From: an uncultured Bacteroidales bacterium | GTDB lineage: Bacteria; Bacteroidota; Bacteroidia; Bacteroidales; Bacteroidaceae | Direction of reading: 5' to 3' | Length of the DNA stretch: 64,000 bases | Assembly (NCBI GenBank): GCA_902787575.1 | Contig: CADAGX010000004.1 | Span: 1-64,000 of the forward strand | Part shown: piece by piece, positions 8,862-18,062 of the stretch | Position numbering within the stretch: the first letter of the stretch is position 1 | Layout: every line of letters begins with the position of its first letter | Program-made: the position numbers and the translations under genes | Notes under the pieces: generated by a model | Told to the model about the DNA's origin: nothing | Seen by the model: the letters and a program-made list of their open reading frames with translations, nothing else | The model's database searches: none

Positions 8862-10269
8862 CGCGTTTCATTTCAGAGAAAATTTCCTTCACCGCACGCC
8901 GTGTCAGCAGTTCCACCTCGAGTCGCGGCTCGGAGAAGAGACGCAGTTGCACGCGTTCGGCCTCGTCCAGCAACCGACCGACGGGTGAGTCCTCGGGCGC
9001 CACGAGTTCGCGCCATCCCTGCCGCGCCACAAATTGCTGGACATCGAGCACGCCATAAAGCAGGCAACCCTTTGCCGCCTCTCGCCCATCAACGGCTTTC
9101 GAGCCGGGACGGCAGGCTTGCGAGGCAAGAAGTTCGTCGGGCGTAACGTAAAGGGTGTTTTCGCGCACACCAAAGCGTACATCGAACTTCTCGCCGCTCA
9201 ACGCAAAGTCGTTGGCGCCAAGCGTTGAGAAGCGAAACAGGTGAGAGAACGCTCCGCCGCGTTGCCACGCAGGGACGTTCTGCAGGAAAGCGGTATTCGA
9301 CAGCTGGGCAGTGAAGAGCCAACGGCTCTCCTCCTCGGCAAAGGCCAGCGATACATCGCCATCCACAGCTTCGACGATTCGGTCGGCGTCGATGCAGAAG
9401 TTAAGCAGCAGGAGGAAAGTACGCAACGTTGGCACGTCGCGCAATCTGCGAAGCAGCGAACTGCCGTCCACATTGGCCGTCAGCCAAAGCGATGACTGCT
9501 CAGGCCCAAAGGAGAACAGGTCGCCGCGTATGGGGCGAAAGGTGTCCTTCAGCGCGTTAAACTCGGCCGTCAGTTCGTTCTCGCCCAGCAACTCGGCATT
9601 CAGCACGAGCGACTGCCGGCGAATGGACATCGAAGCAAAGAGCGGAGCGTCTGAAAACATCTTCGACGGCAGGTACTGCCGCTTGTCGGCAGGCACGAGA
9701 TTGGCAACGACGGCCGTGGTGGTGGCAAGTTTGGCAGCGCCGGTTTGAGACTGCAACACGTCATCGAAGGCAAAACGACGCGTGGTTTTCTTCATTATCA
9801 CAGCCATTTTCTGACGAAACGACACGTCGCGTCCGGAGAGCACAAAGGGCACAACCACAGCCTTGCGGCTGTCGAACACCACTGCTGCGTTCTTCGTCTG
9901 AGCCCACTGCAGTCCTTGCTGCCGGTCCACCTCGACATCCTGCGACTCGAGCCACGTGCGGAAATCGCCGGCGTCAGCGAGCGGCAAGAGAATGCAAGGC
10001 TGTCGGTCGGCTGTAAGGAATGCATAGAAGGAGGACGTCAGTCGTAATCCCGTCTGCTCCACATCGTCGCTCCGAAATAGGCGCCATGCGTCGGCAAGCG
10101 TGAGGCCGCCTTCTGCCACCAGCGCCTGCAGGTCTACCTCCAGCACAGCCTGCGCATCTTCGGGGATGGCCGAGCGATACGAAGCGCCGTTCCGACGCAG
10201 CAGCACGACAGCCAATAAACAAGCTGCGACAGCCAGCAGGCCAAGAATTATGAGAATGCGGTGCTTCAT
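8848..10269 (-). CDS. Exported or membrane-anchored protein, DUF4836/DUF3352-like
   Basis: The 473-residue protein starts with a basic-hydrophobic segment (residues 3-25, ending LLRRNG) that acts as a signal or single membrane anchor with no lipobox. It is followed by an IPEDAQAVLEVDL stretch typical of DUF3352/DUF4836-type envelope proteins. The rest is mixed alpha/beta with no catalytic motif I recognise. Its ATG overlaps the rsmE stop (ATGA) and its end overlaps the ABC ATPase by 14 bases, so it is made with the ABC pair and may be its periplasmic partner. The family assignment is tentative. Confidence 0.7.
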   Translation of the reverse strand: MKHRILIILGLLAVAACLLAVVLLRRNGASYRSAIPEDAQAVLEVDLQALVAEGGLTLADAWRLFRSDDVEQTGLRLTSSFYAFLTADRQPCILLPLADAGDFRTWLESQDVEVDRQQGLQWAQTKNAAVVFDSRKAVVVPFVLSGRDVSFRQKMAVIMKKTTRRFAFDDVLQSQTGAAKLATTTAVVANLVPADKRQYLPSKMFSDAPLFASMSIRRQSLVLNAELLGENELTAEFNALKDTFRPIRGDLFSFGPEQSSLWLTANVDGSSLLRRLRDVPTLRTFLLLLNFCIDADRIVEAVDGDVSLAFAEEESRWLFTAQLSNTAFLQNVPAWQRGGAFSHLFRFSTLGANDFALSGEKFDVRFGVRENTLYVTPDELLASQACRPGSKAVDGREAAKGCLLYGVLDVQQFVARQGWRELVAPEDSPVGRLLDEAERVQLRLFSEPRLEVELLTRRAVKEIFSEMKRDESD

Positions 10270-10997
10270 AATATCTGATTCTTGAGTTGCATCATATGAA
10301 CAGCCACCAGCGCAGCCGTCTCAGTGCGCAAACGACTGCGGCCAAGCGTGACGCTGCGGTAGCCCATCTGCTGGGCAAGGCGAACCTCCTCGATGCTGAA
10401 GTCGCCCTCCGGCCCGATGAGCACGGTGGTGGGCACGCCCACGCGCAACACGTCCAGAAGGAAAGGTTTCTCTCCACCCTCCGACACGATGTCCGCCTCC
10501 TCGTAGCAGTGGCAAATGAACTTGTCGCCGTCGCGAGGAGCAGAAACAAAACTGCGGAAAGGTGTCATCTCGCTGAGCTGTGGCTTCCACGCCTTATGGC
10601 TCTGCTTCATGGCAGCAAGGATGATACGTTCCACGCGATCCGTCTTCAGTGTGTGGCGCTCGCTGAACTGGCAGTCGAGGAACGAGATTTCGTCCACACC
10701 CACTTCTGTGGCTTTCTCGGCCAACCACTCGGTTCGGTCGTTCAGTTTCGTTGGCGCCATGGCCAAATGCAGATGGCCGGCCCATGCCCGCTCCTGCGGC
10801 TCGCTCTGGAGGATGCGATACGAGCAGTGGTGGTTAGAAGCCAGCGTTATCTCTGCCCGATGAAACGCGCCACGACCGTCCATCAGACGTATCTCGTCGC
10901 CCGCCTGCAAGCGCAGCACACGCACAGCGTGGCGTGCCTCGTCCTCTGGCAGCTGTCCGGAGAGTAGCGGGTCGTAAAAGAATCGTTCTTCCTTCAC
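10266..10997 (-). CDS. rsmE: 16S rRNA (uracil1498-N3)-methyltransferase RsmE
   Basis: RsmE methylates N3 of U1498 in 16S rRNA using S-adenosylmethionine. The 243-residue protein has the N-terminal PUA-like RNA-binding part (EARHAVRVLRLQ near 20-32) and a C-terminal SPOUT trefoil knot with LIGPEGDFSIEEV and the SLGRSRLRTETA loop that closes over the cofactor. Length is normal. Its start overlaps the stop of the transporter gene by four bases (ATGA), and its own stop overlaps the next start in the same way. Confidence 0.95.
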   Translation of the reverse strand: MKEERFFYDPLLSGQLPEDEARHAVRVLRLQAGDEIRLMDGRGAFHRAEITLASNHHCSYRILQSEPQERAWAGHLHLAMAPTKLNDRTEWLAEKATEVGVDEISFLDCQFSERHTLKTDRVERIILAAMKQSHKAWKPQLSEMTPFRSFVSAPRDGDKFICHCYEEADIVSEGGEKPFLLDVLRVGVPTTVLIGPEGDFSIEEVRLAQQMGYRSVTLGRSRLRTETAALVAVHMMQLKNQIL

Positions 10998-12274
10998 TTC
11001 GTAGCAGGATTATGCTTGTAGCGGAAGAAAATGGCAAACAACACAGCCACGACGAGAGCGTAGGCAGCGAAAATATACCAGCAAGTTTGCCAGCCGGCAA
11101 TCACCTCCGTACCCTCGGCACCTGCACTTTGCGGCGTGAAGACGTAGTGATTGATGACGGCTTGTGCCACAAGCGTGCCGACAAAGGCGCCAAGTCCGTT
11201 GGTCATCATCATAAAAAGTCCCTGAGCCGAGCTGCGAATGCTGTCGTCTGTCTCCTGATTGATGAAAAGCGAGCCAGAAATATTAAAGAAGTCGAAAGCC
11301 ACGCCATAGACTATCATAGAAAGCAGGAAGAGCCAGACACCATTGCCGGGATTGCCGACAGCAAAGAAACCGAAGCGCAGCACCCAGCCAAGCAAGGCAA
11401 TGAGCACAACTTTCTTAATGCCGAATCGCGAAAGGAAGAAGGGAATAAGCAGGATACAGAGCGTCTCGCTCATCTGCGAGAGTGAAATAAGGATGTTGGC
11501 ATGCTGCACACCGAAAGTAGCTTGGTACGCCTCGATGCTACCGAAGCTGGTAATGAAAGGATTGGCGTAGCCGTTGGAAATCTGAAGGCAGAAACCCAGC
11601 AGCATGGCAAAGCACATGAAGAGCGCCATACGAGGATTGAGGAAAAGCTTGAACGCATTCAGGCCCAGCGCCTCGGCGAGCGACTTCTGCTGACCGCCGT
11701 CTTTCTTTATCTCCATGCGAGGCATTGTCAGGGCATATGCTGCCAGCACCAAACTAAGGCAGCCGCTCACCATCCATTGGCCGGGCGTCTTCTGGAGACC
11801 GCAGAGATCTACAATCCACATCGTCACGATGAAGCCTACAGTGCCCCACACGCGAATTGGCGGGAATGCTTTCACCGTATCGAGCCCAGCTTTTTCCAGT
11901 GCCGAGTATGCCACAGAATAACTGAGCGCAATGGTGGGCATAAAGAACGCGACGGAAAGCGTGTAGAGCATGAACAACATGCCAAACTGCGGCTCGGCTC
12001 CAGCCTGATAGCCATAGCACGAAGCCGCTATCATGAAGAGACCGGCCAATGCATGGCAGAGACTCAGCACGCGTTGGCCTTCCATCCAGCGGTCGGCCAA
12101 GATACCCATCAAAGCGGGCATGAAAATACTGACGATGCCCTGCACAGAATAAAACCAGCCAATGTGCGAGCCAAGCCCGACGCCTGCGAGATAGGTTCCC
12201 ATGCTGGTAAGGTACGCGCCCCAAACGGCGAACTCAAGGAAATTAAGTAGTGTAAGACGAAACTTAAGGTTCAT
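10994..12274 (-). CDS. MFS nucleoside:H+ symporter (NupG/XapB-like)
   Basis: This 426-residue integral membrane protein has about twelve hydrophobic segments and matches the NHS branch of the major facilitator superfamily: an N-terminal LNFLEFAVWGAYL segment, FFMPTIALSYSVAY in the middle, and PIRVWGTVGFI near residue 140. Such carriers import nucleosides with protons across the inner membrane. The C-terminal half continues the paired six-helix pattern and ends with a basic tail. It is translationally coupled to rsmE but functionally unrelated. Substrate choice among nucleosides cannot be read from the sequence. Confidence 0.85.
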   Translation of the reverse strand: MNLKFRLTLLNFLEFAVWGAYLTSMGTYLAGVGLGSHIGWFYSVQGIVSIFMPALMGILADRWMEGQRVLSLCHALAGLFMIAASCYGYQAGAEPQFGMLFMLYTLSVAFFMPTIALSYSVAYSALEKAGLDTVKAFPPIRVWGTVGFIVTMWIVDLCGLQKTPGQWMVSGCLSLVLAAYALTMPRMEIKKDGGQQKSLAEALGLNAFKLFLNPRMALFMCFAMLLGFCLQISNGYANPFITSFGSIEAYQATFGVQHANILISLSQMSETLCILLIPFFLSRFGIKKVVLIALLGWVLRFGFFAVGNPGNGVWLFLLSMIVYGVAFDFFNISGSLFINQETDDSIRSSAQGLFMMMTNGLGAFVGTLVAQAVINHYVFTPQSAGAEGTEVIAGWQTCWYIFAAYALVVAVLFAIFFRYKHNPATK

Positions 12275-12323
12275 AACGATTATTTGTAATTTAAGATTAT
12301 TCGATTTACAGCTTGCAGAAATA

Positions 12324-13511
12324 TTACTCCACGTAGAGCACGAGCCCCTTCAGGTACTCGCCTTCGGGGTGGTAGATGTTTATGGGATGGTCGGCGGGCT
12401 GGTGGAGCTGGTGCAGGATGCGCACACGCCGGCGGCTGATGGCCGCAGCGGTGAAGACTGCGAGACGGAACTGCTCTTTGCTCACAGCCTGCGAACAACT
12501 GAACGTAAACAGGATGCCACCTGGCTGAATCTTCTCGAATGCCTTGGCATTCAACTTTGTGTAACCACGCAGAGCGTTTTTCACCGCATCGCGATGCTTG
12601 GCGAAAGCCGGCGGGTCGAGAATGACGAGGTCGTAGGGCGTCTCCATGCGGTCGAGATAACGAAAAGCATCTTCGGCAAATGCGGTGTGACGCGTCGTAT
12701 CCGGAAAATTAAGTGCTACATTGGCGTTTACGAGCTCCACCGCCTTGGCGCTGCTGTCTACGCTGTGTACTAACTGAGCGCCGCCACGCAAGGCATAGAC
12801 GCTGAAACCGCCCGTATAACAGAACATATTCAGGACGCGACGTCCGTTGGAGTAACGCTCGAGGAGTGAGCGGTTATCGCGCTGGTCTACAAAAAATCCT
12901 GTCTTCTGTCCTTTCAGCCAATCGATGTGGAAGCGGAGCCCATTCTCTATGGCCACATCATCGTCCGAACGGCCCAAAAGAAATTCGTTCTCCTGTCCTA
13001 AATCGGCTTTGAAAGGCAGCGTCGTCTCGCTCTTGTAGTAGATGGCTTTGAGCTGAAGGCCCATCACTTCTCGCAGAGCCGTTGCAATTTCGGTGCGAGC
13101 CACGTGCATTCCGACGCTGTGAGCCTGCATCACGGCTGTCGCGCCATAGATATCAATTACCAAGCCTGGCAGTCCGTCGCCCTCGCCGTGCACCAGTCGG
13201 TACATGGTGTTGTCTTCGCGACCGGCCAAGCCAATACGGCGGCGGACCTCCAATGCCGCGGTCAATCGCTCCTGCCAGAACGAGCCGTCTATGGGACGTT
13301 CTTCGAACGACAGCACGCGAACGGCAATGCTGCCCACTTGCCAGTGTCCAACTGCCATGAAGTTGCCGTCGGCCGAAAGCACACGAACCACGTCTCCCTC
13401 CTGCGGTTCACCTTCGGTGCGCTGCACGGCGCCCGAGAATACCCACGGATGGAAACGGCGCAGGCTCTCGTCCTTTCCACGGCGTAATATCACGTTTTTC
13501 ATTTCATTCAT
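12324..13511 (-). CDS. rlmI: 23S rRNA (cytosine1962-C5)-methyltransferase RlmI
   Basis: The protein (395 residues) has an N-terminal PUA domain (KDESLRRFHPWVFSGAV near 13-30), a central EEHEA-type linker domain, and a Rossmann methyltransferase with NMFCYTGGFSVYAL (SAM motif I) and ILDPPAFAKHR (motif IV). The catalytic Cys lies in the SCSQAV stretch near residue 345. This is the COG1092 family that methylates C1962 of 23S rRNA. It sits 53 bases after the exonuclease gene and 50 bases before the transporter, with no promoter match in either gap. Confidence 0.93.
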   Translation of the reverse strand: MNEMKNVILRRGKDESLRRFHPWVFSGAVQRTEGEPQEGDVVRVLSADGNFMAVGHWQVGSIAVRVLSFEERPIDGSFWQERLTAALEVRRRIGLAGREDNTMYRLVHGEGDGLPGLVIDIYGATAVMQAHSVGMHVARTEIATALREVMGLQLKAIYYKSETTLPFKADLGQENEFLLGRSDDDVAIENGLRFHIDWLKGQKTGFFVDQRDNRSLLERYSNGRRVLNMFCYTGGFSVYALRGGAQLVHSVDSSAKAVELVNANVALNFPDTTRHTAFAEDAFRYLDRMETPYDLVILDPPAFAKHRDAVKNALRGYTKLNAKAFEKIQPGGILFTFSCSQAVSKEQFRLAVFTAAAISRRRVRILHQLHQPADHPINIYHPEGEYLKGLVLYVE

Positions 13512-13564
13512 TCTTATTTCGCATTATAACGATATAACGTTATGCCGATATACCGATTATTCTT

Positions 13565-14179
13565 TTACTCCTCGGCGACAAGCCGGAAACGACGTGTCTC
13601 GGCCAGCGTCTGCAGTTCCTCGTAGAGACGGATACACGCCCACGCATCGGTGGCCGCATATCGTTTCTGCTGTTCCGTCAGCACGTCGGCCTCCCAGTTC
13701 GTCAGTTGCTGCCGCTTGCTTATCTTCTGACCGAAGACGTTGGCGTATAGTTTTTGCAGGCTCATGTCCTCGATGCCGAACTGCTTCACGTAGTCTTGCA
13801 ACTCGACGAACGTGCCGCGCTGGAAACTGGCACTCTCGGCCAGTCGGGGCAAGTCGTCGCAGAGCGAAAGACCAACCTTCGTAATCGTGCGGTCGGAGAG
13901 CAAACGCAGCACGCACTCAGGCAGTCCGATTCGGTTCAGCCTGAAGAGGAAGCAGATGTCGGCGGCACAAACTTGCAACAGCGCCACAGCGTGATGCTCT
14001 CCCTTGCGAAAAGTAGGTCGCGTCTCGGTGTCGAAACCAAGCAATGGCTGTCGCAACAAATATTCCACAGCCCGCTCAGCAACGGACACACTATCCACCA
14101 CTTCTATCCTACCCTCGAAAACCGCCTGTGGCAGCTCCGCAATTCGTTCTTTCGGGAACTTACTGTAGAGCGTCCTCAT
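13565..14179 (-). CDS. 3'-5' exonuclease, DEDD family (RNase D/WRN-like)
   Basis: The 204-residue protein carries the DEDDy exonuclease motifs: FDTETRPTF (Exo I), GLSLCDDL (Exo II) and YAATDAW (Exo III with the general-base Tyr). It is a single-domain RNase D/WRN-exonuclease-like enzyme without HRDC or helicase parts, so it may process RNA or DNA 3' ends. Its start lies 20 bases inside the DUF5063 gene, a pairing I associate with Bacteroidales genomes. Physiological substrate unknown. Confidence 0.9.
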   Translation of the reverse strand: MRTLYSKFPKERIAELPQAVFEGRIEVVDSVSVAERAVEYLLRQPLLGFDTETRPTFRKGEHHAVALLQVCAADICFLFRLNRIGLPECVLRLLSDRTITKVGLSLCDDLPRLAESASFQRGTFVELQDYVKQFGIEDMSLQKLYANVFGQKISKRQQLTNWEADVLTEQQKRYAATDAWACIRLYEELQTLAETRRFRLVAEE

Positions 14180-14711
14180 CGTCCAAGGCGTTTAACGTGT
14201 AGCGCAACTGATGCAGACGTCGCAGCGTGTCGAGCACGGCCTGTCCCCAGTAGAGTTCGAAGGCATCCATCACAGCCCACAGCGCGTCGTGCATACAATC
14301 CTCTATGCGTTCCTGATAGACCGCCACAAAGTTGCGCAACGCCTGATACGTGTCGGCCAGACCCTCGCTCACCGACTGCCAGCGCATCTCCTCTGCGCCT
14401 GTCTCGGCAATGGCCAGCGCCTCGTACTCGTCGGCGTCGCCCATGATTTCCCACACCGAGTTGCGAATGAAGTCATAGTCCGCCTCCGTCACCTTATCGT
14501 CGGGCAGAAAGTCTCCGTTGCTCTCCACCTTGGGCAGCAAAGCCGCTTTCATGTAGAGCAGCGGCAGCAATCGCAGCATCTCAGCCACGAACTCGTCGCG
14601 TTTGCGCCCCGCACACTGCTCAAGGCTGACACACACTTGTGCAGCCACAGTCACGAATTCCAGCGTGTCGTGCGCATAAATTCTCTTCTCCATATCGTTC
14701 TGCACTTTCAA
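14160..14711 (-). CDS. DUF5063 family protein
   Basis: This is a 183-residue soluble, acidic, mostly helical protein of the DUF5063 family, recognised from the EFVTVAAQVCVSLEQC and LLPLLYMKAALLP pattern and from its place before a DEDD exonuclease. No catalytic motif is visible. Two starts are possible: MKVQND at 14711 and MEKRIY at 14693. The -7 box at 14731-14738 puts the transcript start near 14727, which allows either. The 20-base overlap with the exonuclease implies coupled expression and possibly a shared complex, which is inference. Confidence 0.8.
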   Translation of the reverse strand: MKVQNDMEKRIYAHDTLEFVTVAAQVCVSLEQCAGRKRDEFVAEMLRLLPLLYMKAALLPKVESNGDFLPDDKVTEADYDFIRNSVWEIMGDADEYEALAIAETGAEEMRWQSVSEGLADTYQALRNFVAVYQERIEDCMHDALWAVMDAFELYWGQAVLDTLRRLHQLRYTLNALDDEDALQ

Positions 14712-14730
14712 CGTGCAACTATTTTCCGTG

Positions 14731-14761
14731 CAAAGTTACGAAAAGTTGAGCGCAGAACAAA
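14731..14761 (-). promoter_or_regulatory. Promoter for the DUF5063-exonuclease operon
   Basis: On the minus strand TTTG (14761-14758), 19 bases, then TAACTTTG (14738-14731) fit the Bacteroidetes consensus. The leader would be 16-34 bases depending on the start chosen. Confidence 0.75.
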
Positions 14762-14844
14762 GAAAACCATCTGTCTTTTTCTGTACCTTATAATATAACG
14801 AACGAAAAAATCTGTGCCGACACATCTGTTTCGGATTTTATTCG

Positions 14845-14852
14845 TATCTTTG
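14845..14852 (+). promoter_or_regulatory. -7 box of the ftsK promoter
   Basis: TATCTTTG on the plus strand lies 26 bases before the ftsK ATG. A clear -33 TTTG at the right distance is not visible, so only the -7 element is claimed. The region 14712-14878 is a divergent promoter region with nothing else recognised. Confidence 0.6.
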
Positions 14853-14878
14853 CGCCTGATTAAAAAGAGACAACTCAG

Positions 14879-17371
14879 ATGGCTGAAAGCAAAAATAAGA
14901 AGACAAAAGGCAAAAGCGAGCCCGGACGGCTGAGCCGCATGTTCGGTTGGCTGAAGAAACATACGGAAGACCCTGAGGCAGCACCGGCCAAGGGCGATAA
15001 AAAGAAAGGAAAAGGCGAAGGCAACGAGCGTTTCGTGTGGGGCGCTGTGCTGGCGCTGGTGGCCATATACGTGCTGCTGGCCATGATATCTCACCTCTTC
15101 ACAGGTGCCGACGACCAAAAGCTCTTCCAGGAAAGTGTAACGCCATACACGGCAAAGAACTGGATGGGCCCGTGGGGTGCTTATGCGGCACATTATATCA
15201 TGGATTACTGCTTCGGCGTGTCGAGCATCTTGCTTCCCATCTTACTTTTGGCCACAAGTGTACGCATCATGAACATTACGAAAGTGCGCCTGCACAAGTG
15301 GTTTCTCAACTGCACCGTGCTGATGGCGTGGTGCTCGGCATTTGCAGCCTACGTGGTGGCACATGTTTCGTTTGCACGCGACAGCTACATTGTGTGGGGC
15401 GGCATGATAGGACGCGAAGAAGTAAACCTGATGGAAGAACATATCGGGCAAGGCGGCGTACTGATAGCTTTAGCAATCGTTTTTCTGCTCTATCTGGCTT
15501 ACGTGAGCGACGAGGCAATCAGCACTTTGCGCAGCTGGATGACATTTAAGAAGGATGAAGACACGACCTCAGACGTGACGCAGACTGACGGCGAAACGAC
15601 GGAGACAGAAAACGACGAGGAGGACGACACAGACGAGACGCCGGAACCCAAGGAACCGCTGATGCCCTTCGAGGACAGCCCGACGACGACGGCCACCGTG
15701 GTGGACTTCGGACAGGTGCAGACGGGACAACCCATTCCACTGAAGCCCGGCGAACAGGAACTGCCCATCGAAATAGAGCAGCCGGAGGAGAAGATGGAGA
15801 TTATGGTGGGACAGAATCCAGAAGAAGCGACCGTGACGGACGAAGGCGCGCTTGAACCCTACGACCCGAAGCTGGATTTGGAATACTATAAATACCCGAC
15901 ACTGGATTTGCTGAAGAAGTACGACTCGAACTCCACAGCCATCGACGAAGAAGAGTTGCGCAGCAATCGCAACCGCATCGTGCATGTGCTCCAGACTTTC
16001 GGTGTGGAAATCAGCAACATCAAGGCCACCATCGGTCCGACCATCACGCTCTACGAGGTAATACCGGCTCCGGGCGTGCGCATCACAAAGATAAAAAATC
16101 TGGAAGACGACATCGCGCTGAGCCTTTCGGCACTTGGCATCCGCATCATCGCACCCATCCCCGGCAAGGGCACCATCGGCATTGAAGTTCCGAACGCTAA
16201 GCCGCAGATGGTTTCGATGGAGAGTATTATAAACAGCAAGAAGTTCCAGACTTCCGAATACGAGCTACCCATCGCGCTGGGCAAGACAATCACGAATGAA
16301 GTCTTCATGGTGGATCTGGCTAAGCTGCCGCATCTACTTGTGGCAGGTGCCACCGGACAAGGCAAGTCGGTGGGACTGAACGCCATCATTACGAGTCTGC
16401 TCTACAAGAAGCACCCAGCCGAGCTGAAACTCGTGATGGTAGACCCGAAGAAGGTGGAATTCAGTGTTTACAACCCCATTGTGAACCATTTCCTCGCGCA
16501 GGTGGAAGGCAATGAAGACACCGAAGAGCCGATTATCACAGATGTGAACAAAGTAATCCAAACGCTGAAAAGTCTTTGCGTGGAGATGGACACGCGCTAC
16601 GACCTGCTGAAGCGAGCACGCGCCCGCAACGTGAAGGAATACAACGAGAAGTTTAAGAATCGCGAACTCAACCCCGAGCACGGCCACAAGTTCATGCCCT
16701 ACATCGTGGTCATCATAGACGAGTTCGGAGACCTGATAATGACGGCAGGACGCGAGATAGAACTTCCAATAGCCCGCATAGCTCAGTTGGCACGTGCCGT
16801 AGGTATTCATATGATTATTGCCACGCAGCGTCCTACGACAAACATCATCACCGGCACCATCAAAGCCAACTTCCCGGCACGCATGGCATTCAAGGTGGCA
16901 TCGGTGGTGGACAGCCGTACGATACTCGACCGCACGGGGGCCAACCAGTTGGTGGGCAAGGGCGACATGCTGTTCCTCTCGGGCAGCGAGCCAGTTCGCG
17001 TGCAGTGTGCCTTCGTAGATACGCCCGAGGTGGAAAACATTGCCAGCTTTATCGCGTGCCAGCAAAGTTATCACCACCCGTTCCCGTTGCCCGAAGTGGC
17101 ACTTGAGGGAGACGAAGGCGGTGAAGGCCCCGACGTTGACATGAACCACCTCGATCCCATGCTGCCAGAAGTCGCTCGCATGGTGGTGACAGAGCAGAGC
17201 GGCAGCACCAGCATGATTCAGCGCAAGTTCAGTATCGGATACAACCGCGCGGGACGTCTCATGGATCAGCTCGAGAAAGTGGGTATCGTAGGCCCCGCCA
17301 AGGGTAGCAAACCGCGCGAAGTGCTCTGCGCCACAGAGACAGAACTGCAAAACAAGCTTAACAATATCTGA
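14879..17371 (+). CDS. ftsK: DNA translocase FtsK
   Basis: FtsK pumps chromosomal DNA toward the division septum and activates XerCD at dif. The 830-residue protein has a basic N-terminus, four membrane segments (about 45-215), an acidic low-complexity linker (about 225-320), the RecA-like motor with Walker A GATGQGKSVGL near 488-496 and Walker B IVVIIDEFGDLI, and a C-terminal gamma winged helix (SGSTSMIQRKFSIGYNRAGR) that reads KOPS sequences. The order alpha-beta-gamma is complete. It heads a plus-strand run with a LolA-like gene 15 bases downstream. Confidence 0.97.
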   Translation: MAESKNKKTKGKSEPGRLSRMFGWLKKHTEDPEAAPAKGDKKKGKGEGNERFVWGAVLALVAIYVLLAMISHLFTGADDQKLFQESVTPYTAKNWMGPWGAYAAHYIMDYCFGVSSILLPILLLATSVRIMNITKVRLHKWFLNCTVLMAWCSAFAAYVVAHVSFARDSYIVWGGMIGREEVNLMEEHIGQGGVLIALAIVFLLYLAYVSDEAISTLRSWMTFKKDEDTTSDVTQTDGETTETENDEEDDTDETPEPKEPLMPFEDSPTTTATVVDFGQVQTGQPIPLKPGEQELPIEIEQPEEKMEIMVGQNPEEATVTDEGALEPYDPKLDLEYYKYPTLDLLKKYDSNSTAIDEEELRSNRNRIVHVLQTFGVEISNIKATIGPTITLYEVIPAPGVRITKIKNLEDDIALSLSALGIRIIAPIPGKGTIGIEVPNAKPQMVSMESIINSKKFQTSEYELPIALGKTITNEVFMVDLAKLPHLLVAGATGQGKSVGLNAIITSLLYKKHPAELKLVMVDPKKVEFSVYNPIVNHFLAQVEGNEDTEEPIITDVNKVIQTLKSLCVEMDTRYDLLKRARARNVKEYNEKFKNRELNPEHGHKFMPYIVVIIDEFGDLIMTAGREIELPIARIAQLARAVGIHMIIATQRPTTNIITGTIKANFPARMAFKVASVVDSRTILDRTGANQLVGKGDMLFLSGSEPVRVQCAFVDTPEVENIASFIACQQSYHHPFPLPEVALEGDEGGEGPDVDMNHLDPMLPEVARMVVTEQSGSTSMIQRKFSIGYNRAGRLMDQLEKVGIVGPAKGSKPREVLCATETELQNKLNNI

Positions 17372-17386
17372 AACCACGCGTGAAAA

Positions 17387-18019
17387 ATGAAAAAGTACAT
17401 GACATTTCTGCTGCTACTGGCCGTCGCACTGACCACAGCCACGGCCGAAAATAACGGCCGGCGTGTGCTGGACAAGGCAGCGAACTATATAAAGAAGAGC
17501 GGAGACGTGCGCGTGACGTTTAGCGCCACGAGTTTCAGCGGCACCGACGAGCAAGGCACCGTCAGCGGCACCATGTTGCTGCAAGGCAACCGCTTCTGCG
17601 TGAGCACCGACGAGATGCAGACATGGTTCGACGGCAAGACGCAGTGGACCTACGTGCCCGAGAACGGCGAGGTTAACGTCACAGAGCCGACGGAGAAGGA
17701 GATGCAAGCCGTAAACCCCTACTCCTTCATGCAGATTTACAAGAAAGGCTATCGCACCACCATGCGTGAATCCACACTGCGAGGCGAGAAAACTTACGAG
17801 GTGCACCTGCTGGCGCGCAATGCAGACAACGCAGCACAGGAGATATACGTCGATGTGCGGCAAAGCGACTACCGTCTGCTCTGCGTTCGTGTGCGGCAAG
17901 ACAACATTTGGAACCGCATCAGTCTGAAGACTTTTGCCGGCAACCAGAATTTTTCGGCCAGTGAATTCACGTTCCCCAAAGAGAAATACCCCGATGCAGA
18001 AATCATAGACCTGCGCTGA
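17387..18019 (+). CDS. lolA: LolA-like outer-membrane lipoprotein carrier
   Basis: This 210-residue protein has a cleavable signal peptide (residues 1-20, ending ATA) and the LolA-fold pattern: an amphipathic start (KAANYIKKSGDVRVTF), a GTMLLQGNRF strand and WFDGKTQWTYVP, then a C-terminal half-barrel. LolA shuttles lipoproteins through the periplasm. It follows ftsK by 15 bases, and ftsK-lolA adjacency is also seen in other phyla. Divergence from proteobacterial LolA is large, so the carrier role is inferred from fold pattern and context. Confidence 0.82.
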   Translation: MKKYMTFLLLLAVALTTATAENNGRRVLDKAANYIKKSGDVRVTFSATSFSGTDEQGTVSGTMLLQGNRFCVSTDEMQTWFDGKTQWTYVPENGEVNVTEPTEKEMQAVNPYSFMQIYKKGYRTTMRESTLRGEKTYEVHLLARNADNAAQEIYVDVRQSDYRLLCVRVRQDNIWNRISLKTFAGNQNFSASEFTFPKEKYPDAEIIDLR

Positions 18020-18062
18020 CGAATTACAACAAAGATACGACAAAACACAACATACCAAAGAA

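Noticed and set aside
13534..13543. Palindrome ATAACGTTAT in the rlmI-exonuclease gap, with CGATATACCGA also found near 26317
   Set aside because: Too short and A/T-rich to support a site; the shared 11-mer may be chance.
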